Assembly (NCBI GenBank): GCA_900110395.1
Contig: FODP01000024.1
Coordinates: 36,821 to 100,820 of the forward strand
Direction: 5' to 3'
Source: Rhodospirillales bacterium URHD0017
GTDB taxonomy: Bacteria; Pseudomonadota; Alphaproteobacteria; Reyranellales; Reyranellaceae
Length of the DNA stretch: 64,000 bases
Shown here: positions 40,635-49,400 of the stretch, piece after piece
Layout of the letters: each line of letters begins with the position of its first letter
How positions within the stretch are numbered: the first letter of the stretch is position 1
Notes under the pieces: generated by a model
What the model was told of the DNA's origin: nothing
What the model saw: the letters and a program-made list of their open reading frames with translations, nothing else
Databases searched by the model: none
Made by a program: the position numbers and the translations under genes

Positions 40635-41866
40635 GTGACCAACGCCTTGGTTGAGAATTTCGGATCGCGCCAGGCGCCGCTCGCCAGCACGTCGTGCAAT
40701 GCCGCGACTGCGTCTGCGACCTCGCGGAAGCCGAGATAGAGCGGCGCAAATCCGAAGCGCATGATGTCGGGGGCGCGGAAATCGCCGATGATGCCCCGCG
40801 CGATCAGCGCCTGGACAACGGGGTAGGCCTGCTCGAGGGCGATCGCCACCTGGCTGCCGCGGCTATCGTTATGCGGCGTGATGATGCGGGCGCCGAACTC
40901 GCGGCAGATCGGCTCGACGAGCTCCATGAAGAAGCCGGTCAGGGCCAGGCTCTTGGCGCGGATGGCCTTGATCTCGATGCCGTCCAGCACATCGAGCGCG
41001 GCCTTCAGCGCGCGCAACGACAGGATGGGCTGGGTGCCGCACAGCAGGCGGCGAATGCCGGCCGCCGGGCGATAGCCGCTCTCCATGGCAAAGGGCGCGG
41101 CATGCGCCCACCAGCCGGACAGCGGCTGGACGAGGCCGTCGTGGTGACGCCGGTTGGCGAAGATGAAGGCCGGCGCCCCGGGTCCGCCGTTCAGGTACTT
41201 GTAGGTGCAGCCGATGGCGAAATCGACATCGAGGGTGTCGAGCTCGATCGGCACGATACCGGCGCTGTGGCAGAGGTCCCAGACGACGAGGGCGCCGGCC
41301 TGATGCGCGCAGCGGGTCAGATGCGCCATGTCGTGCAGTGCACCGGTGCGATAGTCGACGTGGTTGATCAGCACGACGGCGGTCCGCTCGTCGATCATGT
41401 CGGCGAGGTCGGCGTTGTCGCCTGCCAGTCGAAGCTCTGCGCCGGGCCGCGATGCGGCAACGCCTTCGGCGATGTAGAGGTCGGTGGGAAAGCTGTCGCG
41501 CTCGGCCAGGATCAGGTGGCGTTGCGGCCGAAGCGCCAGCGCGGCGTGCAGCGCCTTGAAGACGTTGATGGAGGTGGTGTCCGTCACCACCGTCTCGCCA
41601 GGCGCCGCGCCGATCAGCCGGCCGATGCGGTCACCCAGCGTGTCGGTGAGGGACCACCATCCGGCGTCGTTCCAGCTGCGGATTAACCCTTCGCCCCATT
41701 CGCGCCGTGCCGCCTGCTCGAGCTCGGCGAAGGCAGCCTTTGGTGGCGGCCCCAGCGAATTGCCGTCGAGATAAATGATGCCGGCCGGCAGCTGGAAAAG
41801 GTCTCGCTTGCCGCGCAGCGGGTCGGCGAGGTCCAGCGCCGCGGCCTTGGCTGCACCCGCCGACAT
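40631..41866 (-). CDS. kynU: Kynureninase (KynU)
   Basis: The 411-aa PLP enzyme cleaves kynurenine to anthranilate and alanine in tryptophan breakdown. Family motifs are IYLDGNSLGPPPK, the PLP Asp in VVWDLCHSAG and the PLP Lys in GCTYKYLNGGPGAPAF. The cysK gene lies six bases upstream and ribokinase is coupled downstream. No tryptophan dioxygenase or formamidase is in the window, so the rest of the pathway must be elsewhere. Confidence 0.93.
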   Translation of the reverse strand: MSAGAAKAAALDLADPLRGKRDLFQLPAGIIYLDGNSLGPPPKAAFAELEQAARREWGEGLIRSWNDAGWWSLTDTLGDRIGRLIGAAPGETVVTDTTSINVFKALHAALALRPQRHLILAERDSFPTDLYIAEGVAASRPGAELRLAGDNADLADMIDERTAVVLINHVDYRTGALHDMAHLTRCAHQAGALVVWDLCHSAGIVPIELDTLDVDFAIGCTYKYLNGGPGAPAFIFANRRHHDGLVQPLSGWWAHAAPFAMESGYRPAAGIRRLLCGTQPILSLRALKAALDVLDGIEIKAIRAKSLALTGFFMELVEPICREFGARIITPHNDSRGSQVAIALEQAYPVVQALIARGIIGDFRAPDIMRFGFAPLYLGFREVADAVAALHDVLASGAWRDPKFSTKALVT

Positions 41867-41872
41867 CGCCGC

Positions 41873-42874
41873 CTACTTCATCCAGGGCGGCAGCGGCAGA
41901 TTCTTCTCGCGCAAAAAGGCCGGATTGAAGAGCTTGGACTGATAGCGCTGGCCGCCGTCGGCCAGGATGGTGACCACGGTCTTGCCCGGCCCGAGCTCGC
42001 GCGCGAGGCGCATGGCGCCGACGATGTTGATGGCGGTCGAACCGCCCAGGACAAGGCCTTCGTGCTGGATCAGGTCGTAGATCACCGGGAAGGCCTCTTC
42101 GTCGGTGATCTGGTAGGCCATGTCGAGGGGCGTGCCCTCGAGATTGGCCGTGACGCGGCCCTGCCCGATGCCCTCGGTGATCGAGTTGCCTTCCGCCTTG
42201 AGCTCGCCCTTGGCGTACCAGCTGTACAGTGCGGACCCCATCGGATCGCTGAGCGCGATCTTGACGTCGGGATTGCGCTCCTTGAGCGCGCGCGCGACGC
42301 CGCCCAAGGTGCCGCCGCTGCCGACCGAGCAGGTGAAACCGTCGACCTTCCCTTCGGTCTGGTCCCAGATCTCCGGACCGGTCGTGCGGTAGTGGCCGTC
42401 GCGGTTGGCGACATTGTCGAACTGGTTGGCCCAGATCGCGCCGTTCGGCTCGGTCTTGGCCATCTCCTCCGCGAGCGTGCCGGAGTAGCGCACGTAGTTG
42501 CCGGGATTGGCATAGGGCAGGGCCGGCACCAGGCGCAGGTCGGCGCCGCACAGCCGCAACATGTCCTTCTTCTCCTGGCTCTGCGTCTCGGGCATCACGA
42601 TCACCGAGCGGTAGCCGCGCGCATTGGCGACCAGGGCGATGCCGATGCCGGTGTTGCCCGCGGTGCCCTCGACGATGACGCCGCCGGGCCTGAGCTTCCC
42701 GCGCTTCTCGGCGTCCTCGATGATGGCGAGCGCCGCGCGATCTTTTACCGATCCGCCGGGATTGAGGAACTCGGCCTTGCCGTAGATGTTGCAGCCCGTC
42801 GCCTCGGACGCCGCGATCAGCTTGATCAGCGGCGTGTTGCCGATGCTATCGATGAAACCCGACCGGACGTCCAT
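41873..42874 (-). CDS. cysK: Cysteine synthase A family protein
   Basis: The 333-aa PLP enzyme has the lysine motif FLNPGGSVKDRAAL, EGTAGNTGIGIALVA and the phosphate loop SVGSGGTLGG. It should make cysteine from O-acetylserine and sulfide; the C-terminus suits a single-domain enzyme without CBS domains. ATG 42874 is preferred; the longer frame lacks a homologous extension. It sits in an operon with NUDIX, kynU and ribokinase genes. Confidence 0.88.
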   Translation of the reverse strand: MDVRSGFIDSIGNTPLIKLIAASEATGCNIYGKAEFLNPGGSVKDRAALAIIEDAEKRGKLRPGGVIVEGTAGNTGIGIALVANARGYRSVIVMPETQSQEKKDMLRLCGADLRLVPALPYANPGNYVRYSGTLAEEMAKTEPNGAIWANQFDNVANRDGHYRTTGPEIWDQTEGKVDGFTCSVGSGGTLGGVARALKERNPDVKIALSDPMGSALYSWYAKGELKAEGNSITEGIGQGRVTANLEGTPLDMAYQITDEEAFPVIYDLIQHEGLVLGGSTAINIVGAMRLARELGPGKTVVTILADGGQRYQSKLFNPAFLREKNLPLPPWMK

Positions 42875-42933
42875 GACATGCTCGCTCTTGTGACCCTGCG
42901 CTTCCCTGGCCGGACCGTATCGCGCCGGTGATA

Positions 42934-43548
42934 CTAACGCCAGCGGGCGCGCACCTCGTCGCGATGGAGCGCCAGCCACTGCAGGGCGATCACGGCAATG
43001 GCGTTGTCGATCTCGCCATGCTCCAGCATGGTTCGCACTTCCGCGAATGGCAGGACCTTCACCAGAATATTCTCGCCTTCCGACTCCAGCCCAAAAATCC
43101 CGCCCGCGTTGGTCGTGTCGACATGACCGAGGAAGATCACGCAGCATTCCGAGCACGCGCCGGGACTGAGGATCACATCGTGGATGGGAAACGTCTCGCG
43201 GACTTCCAGCGAGGCTTCCTCGACCGCTTCGCGGCGCGCGAGTTCCTCCGCCGATTCGCCGTCCTCGATGATCCCGGCGACGATCTCCCACGTGAAGGGA
43301 TGACGGCCGGCGACATAGGAGCCGGCGCGGAACTGGCGGATCAGCACGACCTCGTCGCGCCGCGGATCGTAGGGCAGAACGGCGGCGGCGGTGCCGCGCT
43401 CGAACACCTCGCGCCTGAGGACGGCGCTCTGGCCGCCCTGGTAGAGGCCGTGGCGGAACTGGTAGCGGCCGACGCGGAAGCGGCCCTGGTATGCGACGAC
43501 ATGATCGACCAGTTCGGCGGTCTCATTGGGCATGGCGCGCGGCGGCAT
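42934..43548 (-). CDS. NUDIX hydrolase, ADP-ribose pyrophosphatase type
   Basis: The 204-aa protein has a Nudix box GIIEDGESAEELARREAVEE (the usual late Gly is Ser here) and the ADP-ribose group start VLPYDPRRDEVVLIRQFR. It hydrolyses ADP-ribose or related nucleoside diphosphates. ATG 43548 has a GGAG site five bases upstream; the longer open frame to 43680 crosses the tRNA-Asn gene and is not real. It heads the minus-strand operon. Confidence 0.9.
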   Translation of the reverse strand: MPPRAMPNETAELVDHVVAYQGRFRVGRYQFRHGLYQGGQSAVLRREVFERGTAAAVLPYDPRRDEVVLIRQFRAGSYVAGRHPFTWEIVAGIIEDGESAEELARREAVEEASLEVRETFPIHDVILSPGACSECCVIFLGHVDTTNAGGIFGLESEGENILVKVLPFAEVRTMLEHGEIDNAIAVIALQWLALHRDEVRARWR

Positions 43549-43562
43549 ATCGGCTCCGGATG

Positions 43563-43596
43563 CAAAAAGGGCCGCCCTCCGTAACGAAGGCGGCCC
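43563..43596 (-). terminator. Intrinsic terminator of tRNA-Asn
   Basis: GGGCCGCC and GGCGGCCC form an 8-bp stem, followed on the minus strand by TTTTT. It lies directly after the tRNA-Asn gene and before the NUDIX gene. Confidence 0.85.
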
Positions 43597-43601
43597 AGAA
43601 T

Positions 43602-43676
43602 TGGCTCCGGGGGCCGGATTCGAACCGGCGACCGATCGGTTAACAGCCGATTGCTCTACCGCTGAGCTACCCCGGA
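43602..43676 (-). tRNA. tRNA-Asn (anticodon GTT)
   Basis: The minus strand shows a full cloverleaf: acceptor TCCGGGG with CCCCGGA, D-arm GTAGCTCAGCGGTAGAGC, anticodon loop CTGTTAA with GTT, and T-loop GGTTCGAATCC. The CCA tail is encoded. A terminator follows. Confidence 0.97.
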
Positions 43677-43785
43677 TCAAGAGCCTCGCGTCGGCGCGGT
43701 GGACCGGGCGCGAAGGCGCGGTGTTTTGACAGAGCGTCCCCGGCCACGCAAGGCCCCAGGAATGAGAAACGCCGGGTCACGCAAG

Positions 43786-43804
43786 CGGTGGAGGCCTGGG
43801 CCGG
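43786..43804. repeat. attL: 19-bp copy of the tRNA-Cys 3' end
   Basis: CGGTGGAGGCCTGGGCCGG is an exact copy of 58291-58309, which covers the 3' end of the tRNA-Cys gene. It marks the left boundary of the integrated element. Confidence 0.88.
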
Positions 43805-43810
43805 GGCGCC

Positions 43811-43880
43811 CGAAGTGCCGTAAAATGCCGAAAGTAGCGGCTTATTTGAAAATGCGGCATTTACTTTGCGGCATTTATTC
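43811..43880. repeat. Left-end cluster of TGCCG/GCGGCA repeats
   Basis: Just inside attL are TGCCG motifs in direct order, then GCGGCA at 43854 and 43868, 14 bases apart and followed by TTTATTCG. The right end has the same motifs. They are probable arm-type sites for the integrase or excisionase. The rest of 43881-44155 holds no convincing gene. Confidence 0.6.
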
Positions 43881-44155
43881 GACCGGCCCCACCCTCATCA
43901 TCTTGGCGATGATCGGCGATCGCCTCGGCATTCGTGAGCACGCGCGGAGTCGCTGGCCAAAGCAGCAGCCAGGCAGACGCCCGTCCTGGCGGGCGAGCTC
44001 AAGGTCACCCAGAAGGTGTTGGCACATGTCGTGCGCGATGCATCGGCGCCCGCCATGGGCAAGTATCGGCTGGACAGCCGCGATCGCTTCCAGCCGCGAG
44101 GCTGGCCGGGGCAAGGACCTTCCGATGATCGGTAATGGTTTGCCTCCCCCTGGTT

Positions 44156-45319
44156 CTAAGCCCGGGCGGGGAACTTGACGACGACGCCCGCGGCAGAATC
44201 CTCACGGTCATACCCGGCGGTGTAGTGCAAGGCTTCCTTCTCGGTGAGCCAGCCGAAGATCGCCATCAATTCATGCGTGCTGCAGCGGTAGGTCTTTACC
44301 CACCAATCGGCGCTAGCCTTACGCAGGCCGTGGCAGCTCAGATCGGCGAAGGGCCGGCTACCATCCTCGTCGACGATCGCGTCCCGCCATTTCTTTACCC
44401 GCTCGCCCAGGCTCTTGGCCGAACGCCAGGGACGGCCATAGCCGTGATGCAGGTAGACCATCCGGTCGCCCGGCAGCCTGTCGAGGACCACCGCCAGCTG
44501 AGGCACGATGGGCACGACCGCCTCTACCTGCGTCTTGCCTGCTCGCGCCCGCTTGCCGGCGCCCTTAGTCACCCTGAATTTGAGGCAGCGCACCTTGGTA
44601 CCGCGCCAGTCGATCATGGTCTCATGCACGCGGCCGACCTTACGTAAGTCGCTGATCCGCGCGCCGGTATAGAGCAGCAGGTTGATGGTGAGGCAGACGT
44701 CGAAGTCGTCGCGATGGAAGTCGAGGAAGCGCTCGACGTGCTCCAGCTGCCACTCGCGATGGCCGGTGTAGGGAACGCCCTCAGGCGTCACCTTCACCAC
44801 TGGCTGAAGAAGCTTTACCTCACGGGCGGGATTGCCAATCACCCCAGGCCATTCTGCATCAATGGCGAAGCCGTAGAGGTAGCGCAGAAATTTCACGCGG
44901 GCGTTGCCGGCCTCAGGCTTGTCGAGGCATTCGTCTCGGATGGCCAGTACGTGACGCCGGGTCAGATCATAGACCTTGATCTGAGCCCGCGGTATCCTGC
45001 CCTCAGGCGTCAGCGTGCATAGCAACGCCTCGGCGACGTTGCATCGCGCCCGCTGCGTCGTGACATCGATGTCTTTCAGGAACTGCTTGCTCTTGTAGTA
45101 GGCGTCGGTGACCGCGCGCAGATTGTCCTGTTCGGCCGGTGCCGGCTTGGGCGACTCCGCCTTGCCGTTGGTCCTGATGTAGGCCAGGGCATCGGCAATC
45201 TGCGCTGTAGTGGGGCTGCGGGTATCGAAGGCAAAACGATCAGCAAATCCATCGACGCGCAGGTAGCACCGGTCGCCTCGGTCTCTCCTCAGTTGATAGC
45301 CTAGCTTCGGGCGACCCAT
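44156..45319 (-). CDS. int: Tyrosine-type site-specific integrase
   Basis: The 387-aa protein has an N-terminal SAM-like core-binding part and a C-terminal catalytic domain. Catalytic residues are visible: Arg in YTGARISDL, His-x-x-Arg in LSCHGLRKA and the nucleophile Tyr in LHYTAGYDRE. It should catalyse integration and excision between the tRNA-Cys 3' end and the element circle. It reads toward attL, and the excisionase-like gene lies 12 bases upstream on the same strand. Confidence 0.93.
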   Translation of the reverse strand: MGRPKLGYQLRRDRGDRCYLRVDGFADRFAFDTRSPTTAQIADALAYIRTNGKAESPKPAPAEQDNLRAVTDAYYKSKQFLKDIDVTTQRARCNVAEALLCTLTPEGRIPRAQIKVYDLTRRHVLAIRDECLDKPEAGNARVKFLRYLYGFAIDAEWPGVIGNPAREVKLLQPVVKVTPEGVPYTGHREWQLEHVERFLDFHRDDFDVCLTINLLLYTGARISDLRKVGRVHETMIDWRGTKVRCLKFRVTKGAGKRARAGKTQVEAVVPIVPQLAVVLDRLPGDRMVYLHHGYGRPWRSAKSLGERVKKWRDAIVDEDGSRPFADLSCHGLRKASADWWVKTYRCSTHELMAIFGWLTEKEALHYTAGYDREDSAAGVVVKFPARA

Positions 45320-45331
45320 GGTGGCTCCTAT

Positions 45332-45559
45332 CTAGTCAGCAGTGGTACGGCGTAGCCCGCTCAGTCGATCCATCGCCTTATCAAGAAGCGCCACGTCCCA
45401 TACAACTTCGCCGCCGAGATCGACCGGCTTGGGCAACCGGCCCTCGGTGACCAGGCGATCAAAAGTCGTGAAGGTGATGCCGAGGTAGGTCGCGGCTTCG
45501 TCATGATCGAGCCCGCGGCGAGGCTGGGTGGCGGCCCGATTGGTCAGGCGGCGATGCAT
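45332..45559 (-). CDS. AlpA/excisionase-like HTH protein
   Basis: The 75-aa protein has a MerR-like winged HTH (LDHDEAATYLGITFTTFDRL, then EGRLPKPVDLGGEVVWD), as in AlpA and other excisionases. In satellites and prophages AlpA-type proteins bend DNA at att sites and activate int. The position beside int supports this job. Confidence 0.85.
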   Translation of the reverse strand: MHRRLTNRAATQPRRGLDHDEAATYLGITFTTFDRLVTEGRLPKPVDLGGEVVWDVALLDKAMDRLSGLRRTTAD

Positions 45560-45571
45560 GTCCGTCCTCCT

Positions 45572-46150
45572 TCACGCCCCCTTCCTTAATCGCTTAACTT
45601 TGCTGGCATCCGCGCCGAGCGCCTTGAAGGCCTCCCGCCGTTGGGAATCGAGGGAGGCCCGGTCGTAGGCTGCGACCGCCGCGATATCGGCGAGCGTGTC
45701 CCACGTTGGCGGGCCAGGCTTCGGCCGGACCACCGGCCCCTCGTTCGCCGGGTCGAACATCCGGAGCACGAGGCGCACGGCGTCCAAGGTCGCGGCGTAG
45801 ATGCGCGGGTCTTCCTTACGCTTGCCGGCGACTTGACCTTGCTCCCGGTCAGCCAGCGCATTGCCCCACAATGATGCCAACTGCGCGGCGTCAGCGATGG
45901 TCTCGATCAGGGCGCCAAGCTGCGGACCGTAGCGCAGAGCGATCACGCCATCGAGCAGCTGCTCACGCTGGAACGACCGTTCGAGGCGATGCTCAACCTC
46001 GGCGCTCTGGCTGCGCCCGCTCGAGGCTTGGGCCTCGCGGATTTTCGACATCAGCTCGGAGGTGATGTTGAAGGCGAGCTGAGGTCGGAAGCCCGGTTCC
46101 AGTGCGTGCGAGCGCGGCCGGCCCGTCGTTGGTGTCACTTTGCGTCCCAT
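45572..46150 (-). CDS. Ribbon-helix-helix DNA-binding protein
   Basis: The 192-aa protein contains an Arc/MetJ-type ribbon-helix-helix at about residues 25-60 (AFNITSELMSKIREAQASSG, then SQSAEVEHRLERSF). The C-terminal 130 residues are helical and not recognised. It is divergent from the replication module and transcribed toward alpA and int. This is the place of a master repressor or an element copy-number regulator; either is inferred. Confidence 0.75.
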   Translation of the reverse strand: MGRKVTPTTGRPRSHALEPGFRPQLAFNITSELMSKIREAQASSGRSQSAEVEHRLERSFQREQLLDGVIALRYGPQLGALIETIADAAQLASLWGNALADREQGQVAGKRKEDPRIYAATLDAVRLVLRMFDPANEGPVVRPKPGPPTWDTLADIAAVAAYDRASLDSQRREAFKALGADASKVKRLRKGA

Positions 46151-46252
46151 CCCAGTGCCTCCTATCCTTACGAGATATAGACTAAGCTAGAAGTCATTGC
46201 AAGGAACAGAGAGGAGGCCTATTCTAAGCATCTTTATAACCGGAGAGACACC

Positions 46253-46603
46253 ATGCGCGCTGCTAAGACCATGCCCATAGCCAAGGTCGCTACGACGCCG
46301 GCGCCGCCGCCGATCTCGATCGACAATCCACCGAAGGATTACGTCCGCGACAGGCATCCCGGTGGCCAGCCCATGACCGCGCGCGAGCTGGCGCTGGCCC
46401 TCGATCCGAAGGCCACGTTGCAGGACGAGCGCCGTTGGCTAGCGCGGTGTCCGCTGTGTTCTCACGCCGAGCTGCGCGTGGCGCTGTGGGACACCGTGCC
46501 CGACAATTACAATATCTTCGCCGGCTGCGAAGACCTTACCATCGTTGCCGCGTGCGGCTGCCCTACGGCTAAGCTGCGCGCCCATGGTGGTGCAGCACCA
46601 TGA
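46253..46603 (+). CDS. Zinc-ribbon protein, primase-associated
   Basis: The 116-aa protein has a Pro-rich start, then TARELALALDPKATLQDERR and CPLC...C.C motifs. This pattern resembles the CHC2-type zinc-binding domain found at the N-terminus of phage primases, here as a separate gene. The last base quartet overlaps the next gene as ATGA. It begins the rightward replication operon. Confidence 0.6.
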   Translation: MRAAKTMPIAKVATTPAPPPISIDNPPKDYVRDRHPGGQPMTARELALALDPKATLQDERRWLARCPLCSHAELRVALWDTVPDNYNIFAGCEDLTIVAACGCPTAKLRAHGGAAP

Positions 46604-46872
46604 TGGACAAGGCCCTAAGTCAAGCCGACTTCGATCGGCTCAACGTCTTCGCATGGCGACGCGGCTACCTGGTGGTACGCACCGGCTACACGGGCAAACG
46701 CCGCTACGCTGTGATCCGCAAACCCGATCTCAATCGAATGCTGGCTGATAACGTTGGCCGCGATGACGCCCGCGTCGCCGTCAAGAGTGCCGCGCGCCTT
46801 TTCACATCCGGCACCTGCTCGGAGATGTACCGCTGGATTGAGGAAAATGCGGTTGACCGGCCCGCCGCCTGA
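46600..46872 (+). CDS. Small hypothetical protein in replication module
   Basis: The 90-aa soluble basic protein overlaps the zinc-ribbon gene (ATGA) and precedes the primase by three bases. FAWRRGYLVVRTGYTGKRRY in the middle is not known to me. Its tight coupling suggests that it serves replication of the element. Confidence 0.6.
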   Translation: MMDKALSQADFDRLNVFAWRRGYLVVRTGYTGKRRYAVIRKPDLNRMLADNVGRDDARVAVKSAARLFTSGTCSEMYRWIEENAVDRPAA

Positions 46873-46875
46873 ACC

Positions 46876-49185
46876 ATGACAAGCCCGCTGGAAACTGCGC
46901 TGGCGCTGGTCCCTATCTGGCTACGCTGGAAACTGGAGCCGAACGAGAAGGGCAATCTAACGAAGGCACCCTACTCGGCGAAGCATCCGGGTAAGGGCAG
47001 TCATACCACGCCGGCCGACTGGGGAACCCTGGCGCAGGCACAGCTTGCGCTCGAGCGTTGGGGCGGCGACGGGCTCGGCGTTGTCGCGGCGGCAGTTGAC
47101 CATGAATATGTGCAGGGCGAGCTCGACGTGGACGGCTGCTATTCGCTCGATTGCGACCAGCGGGCGTCGTGGCTGGATCCCGTCGCTGAGATTCTCGACG
47201 GTCACTATTGCGAGCCCTCCGTCTCGGGGACCGGCCTGCATTATCATTTTCTTGTCCGCCGCGACGTGGCGACGAGGCGACGGTGGCGCATCAACGCCAA
47301 GCGCGAGACTGCCAATGGCGGCAAGGCGCACGGCTTCGAGCTGGCCGTCTTGGAGAGTGGCGGCTATTACCTCACCGTCACGCTCGAAGGCGAGGGCGAG
47401 CTCCGCGTGCTCGAGGAGTCGCAGCTCGAAGCGCTGCATGGTGCGATCGCCGCTTTCCGGCCGGGCGCTTCGAAGTCGATCGGCGCAAGGCGCGCGCCGG
47501 CACGGCCGGCAGATCCCGACCTGCATACACGGACACTCTCGGCGCTGGCCGCGCTGCGTAACGACGAGCGTTTCACCGATCGAGACGATTGGATTGCCAT
47601 AGGCTTTGCGGTGCATGACGGGACCGGCGGCAGCCTGGCCGGCCGGCTGGCCTGGACGGCTTGGACGGCCGAGAAACATGCGGACGCCGAGAATTCTTGT
47701 TGCCGGGCCTGGGACACTTTCACGCCGGGTGGCAGCATTACCGTCGCCACTCTTTTTAAGTTCGCGCGGGAGGATGGCTGGCACGATCAGGCGCTGCGCC
47801 GTGATCCGCCGACGGGTAACGGCGGCGTCCTGGCGTCCCTGCGGGATGACGAGCCGATCGGCGGCAACGGCGAGGGCCTGCCGCTTGCCGTTACCAGAGA
47901 TGATTTTCTCGGGTACAGCCTTCAGGGCAATTTCATCTTCCGGCCGACCGGACAGCTGTGGCCGGCCAGCAGCATCAACGCCCGCTTGCGGCCCGTCTCA
48001 GTTGGCAAGGACGCAGACGGCAAAGAGATTTTCATTTCAGCTTCGCGCTGGATTTCCGAGCACCAGGCCGTTGAGCAAATGACGTGGCAGCCGGGCGCGC
48101 CCGAGATCATCCGCAATCGCCTGGTCGTTGAAGGTGCTTGGCAGGAGTATGTGGGCGCGAGCGTTTTCAACCAATACCGCGCCCCGCCGCCGATCAATGG
48201 CGATCCCGACAAGGCCGGGCCATATCTAGAGTTGGCGCGCACGATCTATCCCGCCGACGCTGATCATATTCTCGACTGGTTTGCCCATCGCGTACAGCGA
48301 CCGGGTGAAAAGATAAACCACATGCTGGTGCTGGGCGGCGATCCCGGCATCGGCAAGGACACGATTATAGAGCCGGTGCTACGCGCTGTCGGCGAGCGGA
48401 ACGCCCATACAATATCGCCCGCGCAATTCGTCGGGCGCTTCAATGGCCACCTCAAGAGCGTCGTGCTGCGCGTCGCCGAAGCGCAGTCGGGGCAGAAGTT
48501 CGATCGCTTTGAGTTCTATGAGACGTTGAAACTGCACGGCGCGGCACCGCCCAATAGTATCCGCATCGACGAGAAGAACGTGCAGGAATACTCGATCGCC
48601 AATGTCGTCGGCCTGATCCTCACCGCTAATAAGCGAAGCGCTTTCTACCTGCCCGCCGACGATCGGCGGACCTACGTCGCATGGAGCGAATGCCGGCAAG
48701 CCGACTTCGTCGGCGATCACTTCGCCAAGCAGTGGCGTTGGTACGAGCATGGTGGCTTCGGCCACGTTGCGGCGTATCTTGCCCGGCGCGATCTCCGGCG
48801 GTTCAACGCTAAAGCGCCGCCGCCGAAGACGGGCGCTTTCCTCGATATCGTCAACCTCAACCGGGCGAGCGAGGACGCCGAGTTCGCCGACGCAGTCGAC
48901 CAGCTCAACAGCCCCAAGGTCGTCACCCTGGAGGATATTCGCGACGCGGCCAATTCGACGCAGGCCTTCAAGGACTACCTCAACGATCGCCGCAACCGCC
49001 GCCTGATCTCGCACCGCTTCGAGGCGATCGACTATGAGCCCGTGCGCAACCCCGACGCCGCCGACGGCCTGTGGAAAGTCCGTTACCGCCGCGTGGTGAT
49101 ATACGCCCGCAAGGGACTTACTATGCAGGACAAGCTCGAGGCGGCCCGCCAACGGGCGAGCCGAACTGGTCACTCTGGTCAGTGA
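46876..49185 (+). CDS. Primase-helicase replication protein (DUF5906-type)
   Basis: The 769-aa protein has an N-terminal AEP primase-like domain (VSGTGLHYHFLVRRD around residue 120). A PriCT-like linker with RDDWIAIGFAVHDG follows, then a superfamily 3-type helicase with Walker A GGDPGIGKDT near residue 495. The later VVGLILTANKRSAFYLPADD fits the SF3 sensor region. Such proteins start replication of phages, plasmids and satellites. An inverted repeat overlaps the end of the gene. Confidence 0.83.
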   Translation: MTSPLETALALVPIWLRWKLEPNEKGNLTKAPYSAKHPGKGSHTTPADWGTLAQAQLALERWGGDGLGVVAAAVDHEYVQGELDVDGCYSLDCDQRASWLDPVAEILDGHYCEPSVSGTGLHYHFLVRRDVATRRRWRINAKRETANGGKAHGFELAVLESGGYYLTVTLEGEGELRVLEESQLEALHGAIAAFRPGASKSIGARRAPARPADPDLHTRTLSALAALRNDERFTDRDDWIAIGFAVHDGTGGSLAGRLAWTAWTAEKHADAENSCCRAWDTFTPGGSITVATLFKFAREDGWHDQALRRDPPTGNGGVLASLRDDEPIGGNGEGLPLAVTRDDFLGYSLQGNFIFRPTGQLWPASSINARLRPVSVGKDADGKEIFISASRWISEHQAVEQMTWQPGAPEIIRNRLVVEGAWQEYVGASVFNQYRAPPPINGDPDKAGPYLELARTIYPADADHILDWFAHRVQRPGEKINHMLVLGGDPGIGKDTIIEPVLRAVGERNAHTISPAQFVGRFNGHLKSVVLRVAEAQSGQKFDRFEFYETLKLHGAAPPNSIRIDEKNVQEYSIANVVGLILTANKRSAFYLPADDRRTYVAWSECRQADFVGDHFAKQWRWYEHGGFGHVAAYLARRDLRRFNAKAPPPKTGAFLDIVNLNRASEDAEFADAVDQLNSPKVVTLEDIRDAANSTQAFKDYLNDRRNRRLISHRFEAIDYEPVRNPDAADGLWKVRYRRVVIYARKGLTMQDKLEAARQRASRTGHSGQ

Positions 49186-49295
49186 AGTCAGTGGTTTTTC
49201 ATCTCTCCTGATTTACTCTTTCCCAATATCCCATTCTTCAGGGATAGACGCGCGCGCGAGGTTGAGGGAGGTACAAAACCACTGACTTCACTGAC
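49178..49295. repeat. Long inverted repeat with iteron-like units after the primase
   Basis: Arms 49178-49198 and 49275-49295 are perfect 21-base reverse complements, built from overlapping ACTGACTTC/GAAGTCAGT units. The spacer is 76 bases and includes a CG-alternating tract. The left arm covers the primase stop codon. It could be a replication origin recognised by the primase-helicase, or a control hairpin. Confidence 0.65.
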
Positions 49296-49400
49296 TTCAC
49301 CACCAAGAGAGGGTAGCCGGCCGGCCATACCCAGTAGCGCGCCCTAGACTACGACGGTCTATCGTTGGCCGTTCGACGGGGATGTGCAAGGGAGCTGCCG

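Noticed and set aside
43602..43676. tRNA-Asn as the integration site of the island
   Set aside because: It is the nearest tRNA to the integrase, but no copy of its 3' end was found on the right side; the 19-bp repeat belongs to tRNA-Cys.
43699..44178. 159-aa plus-strand frame covering attL and the region beside int
   Set aside because: It starts in the chromosome and crosses the att site, has Arg/Pro-rich shadow-like composition and no match to a known family.
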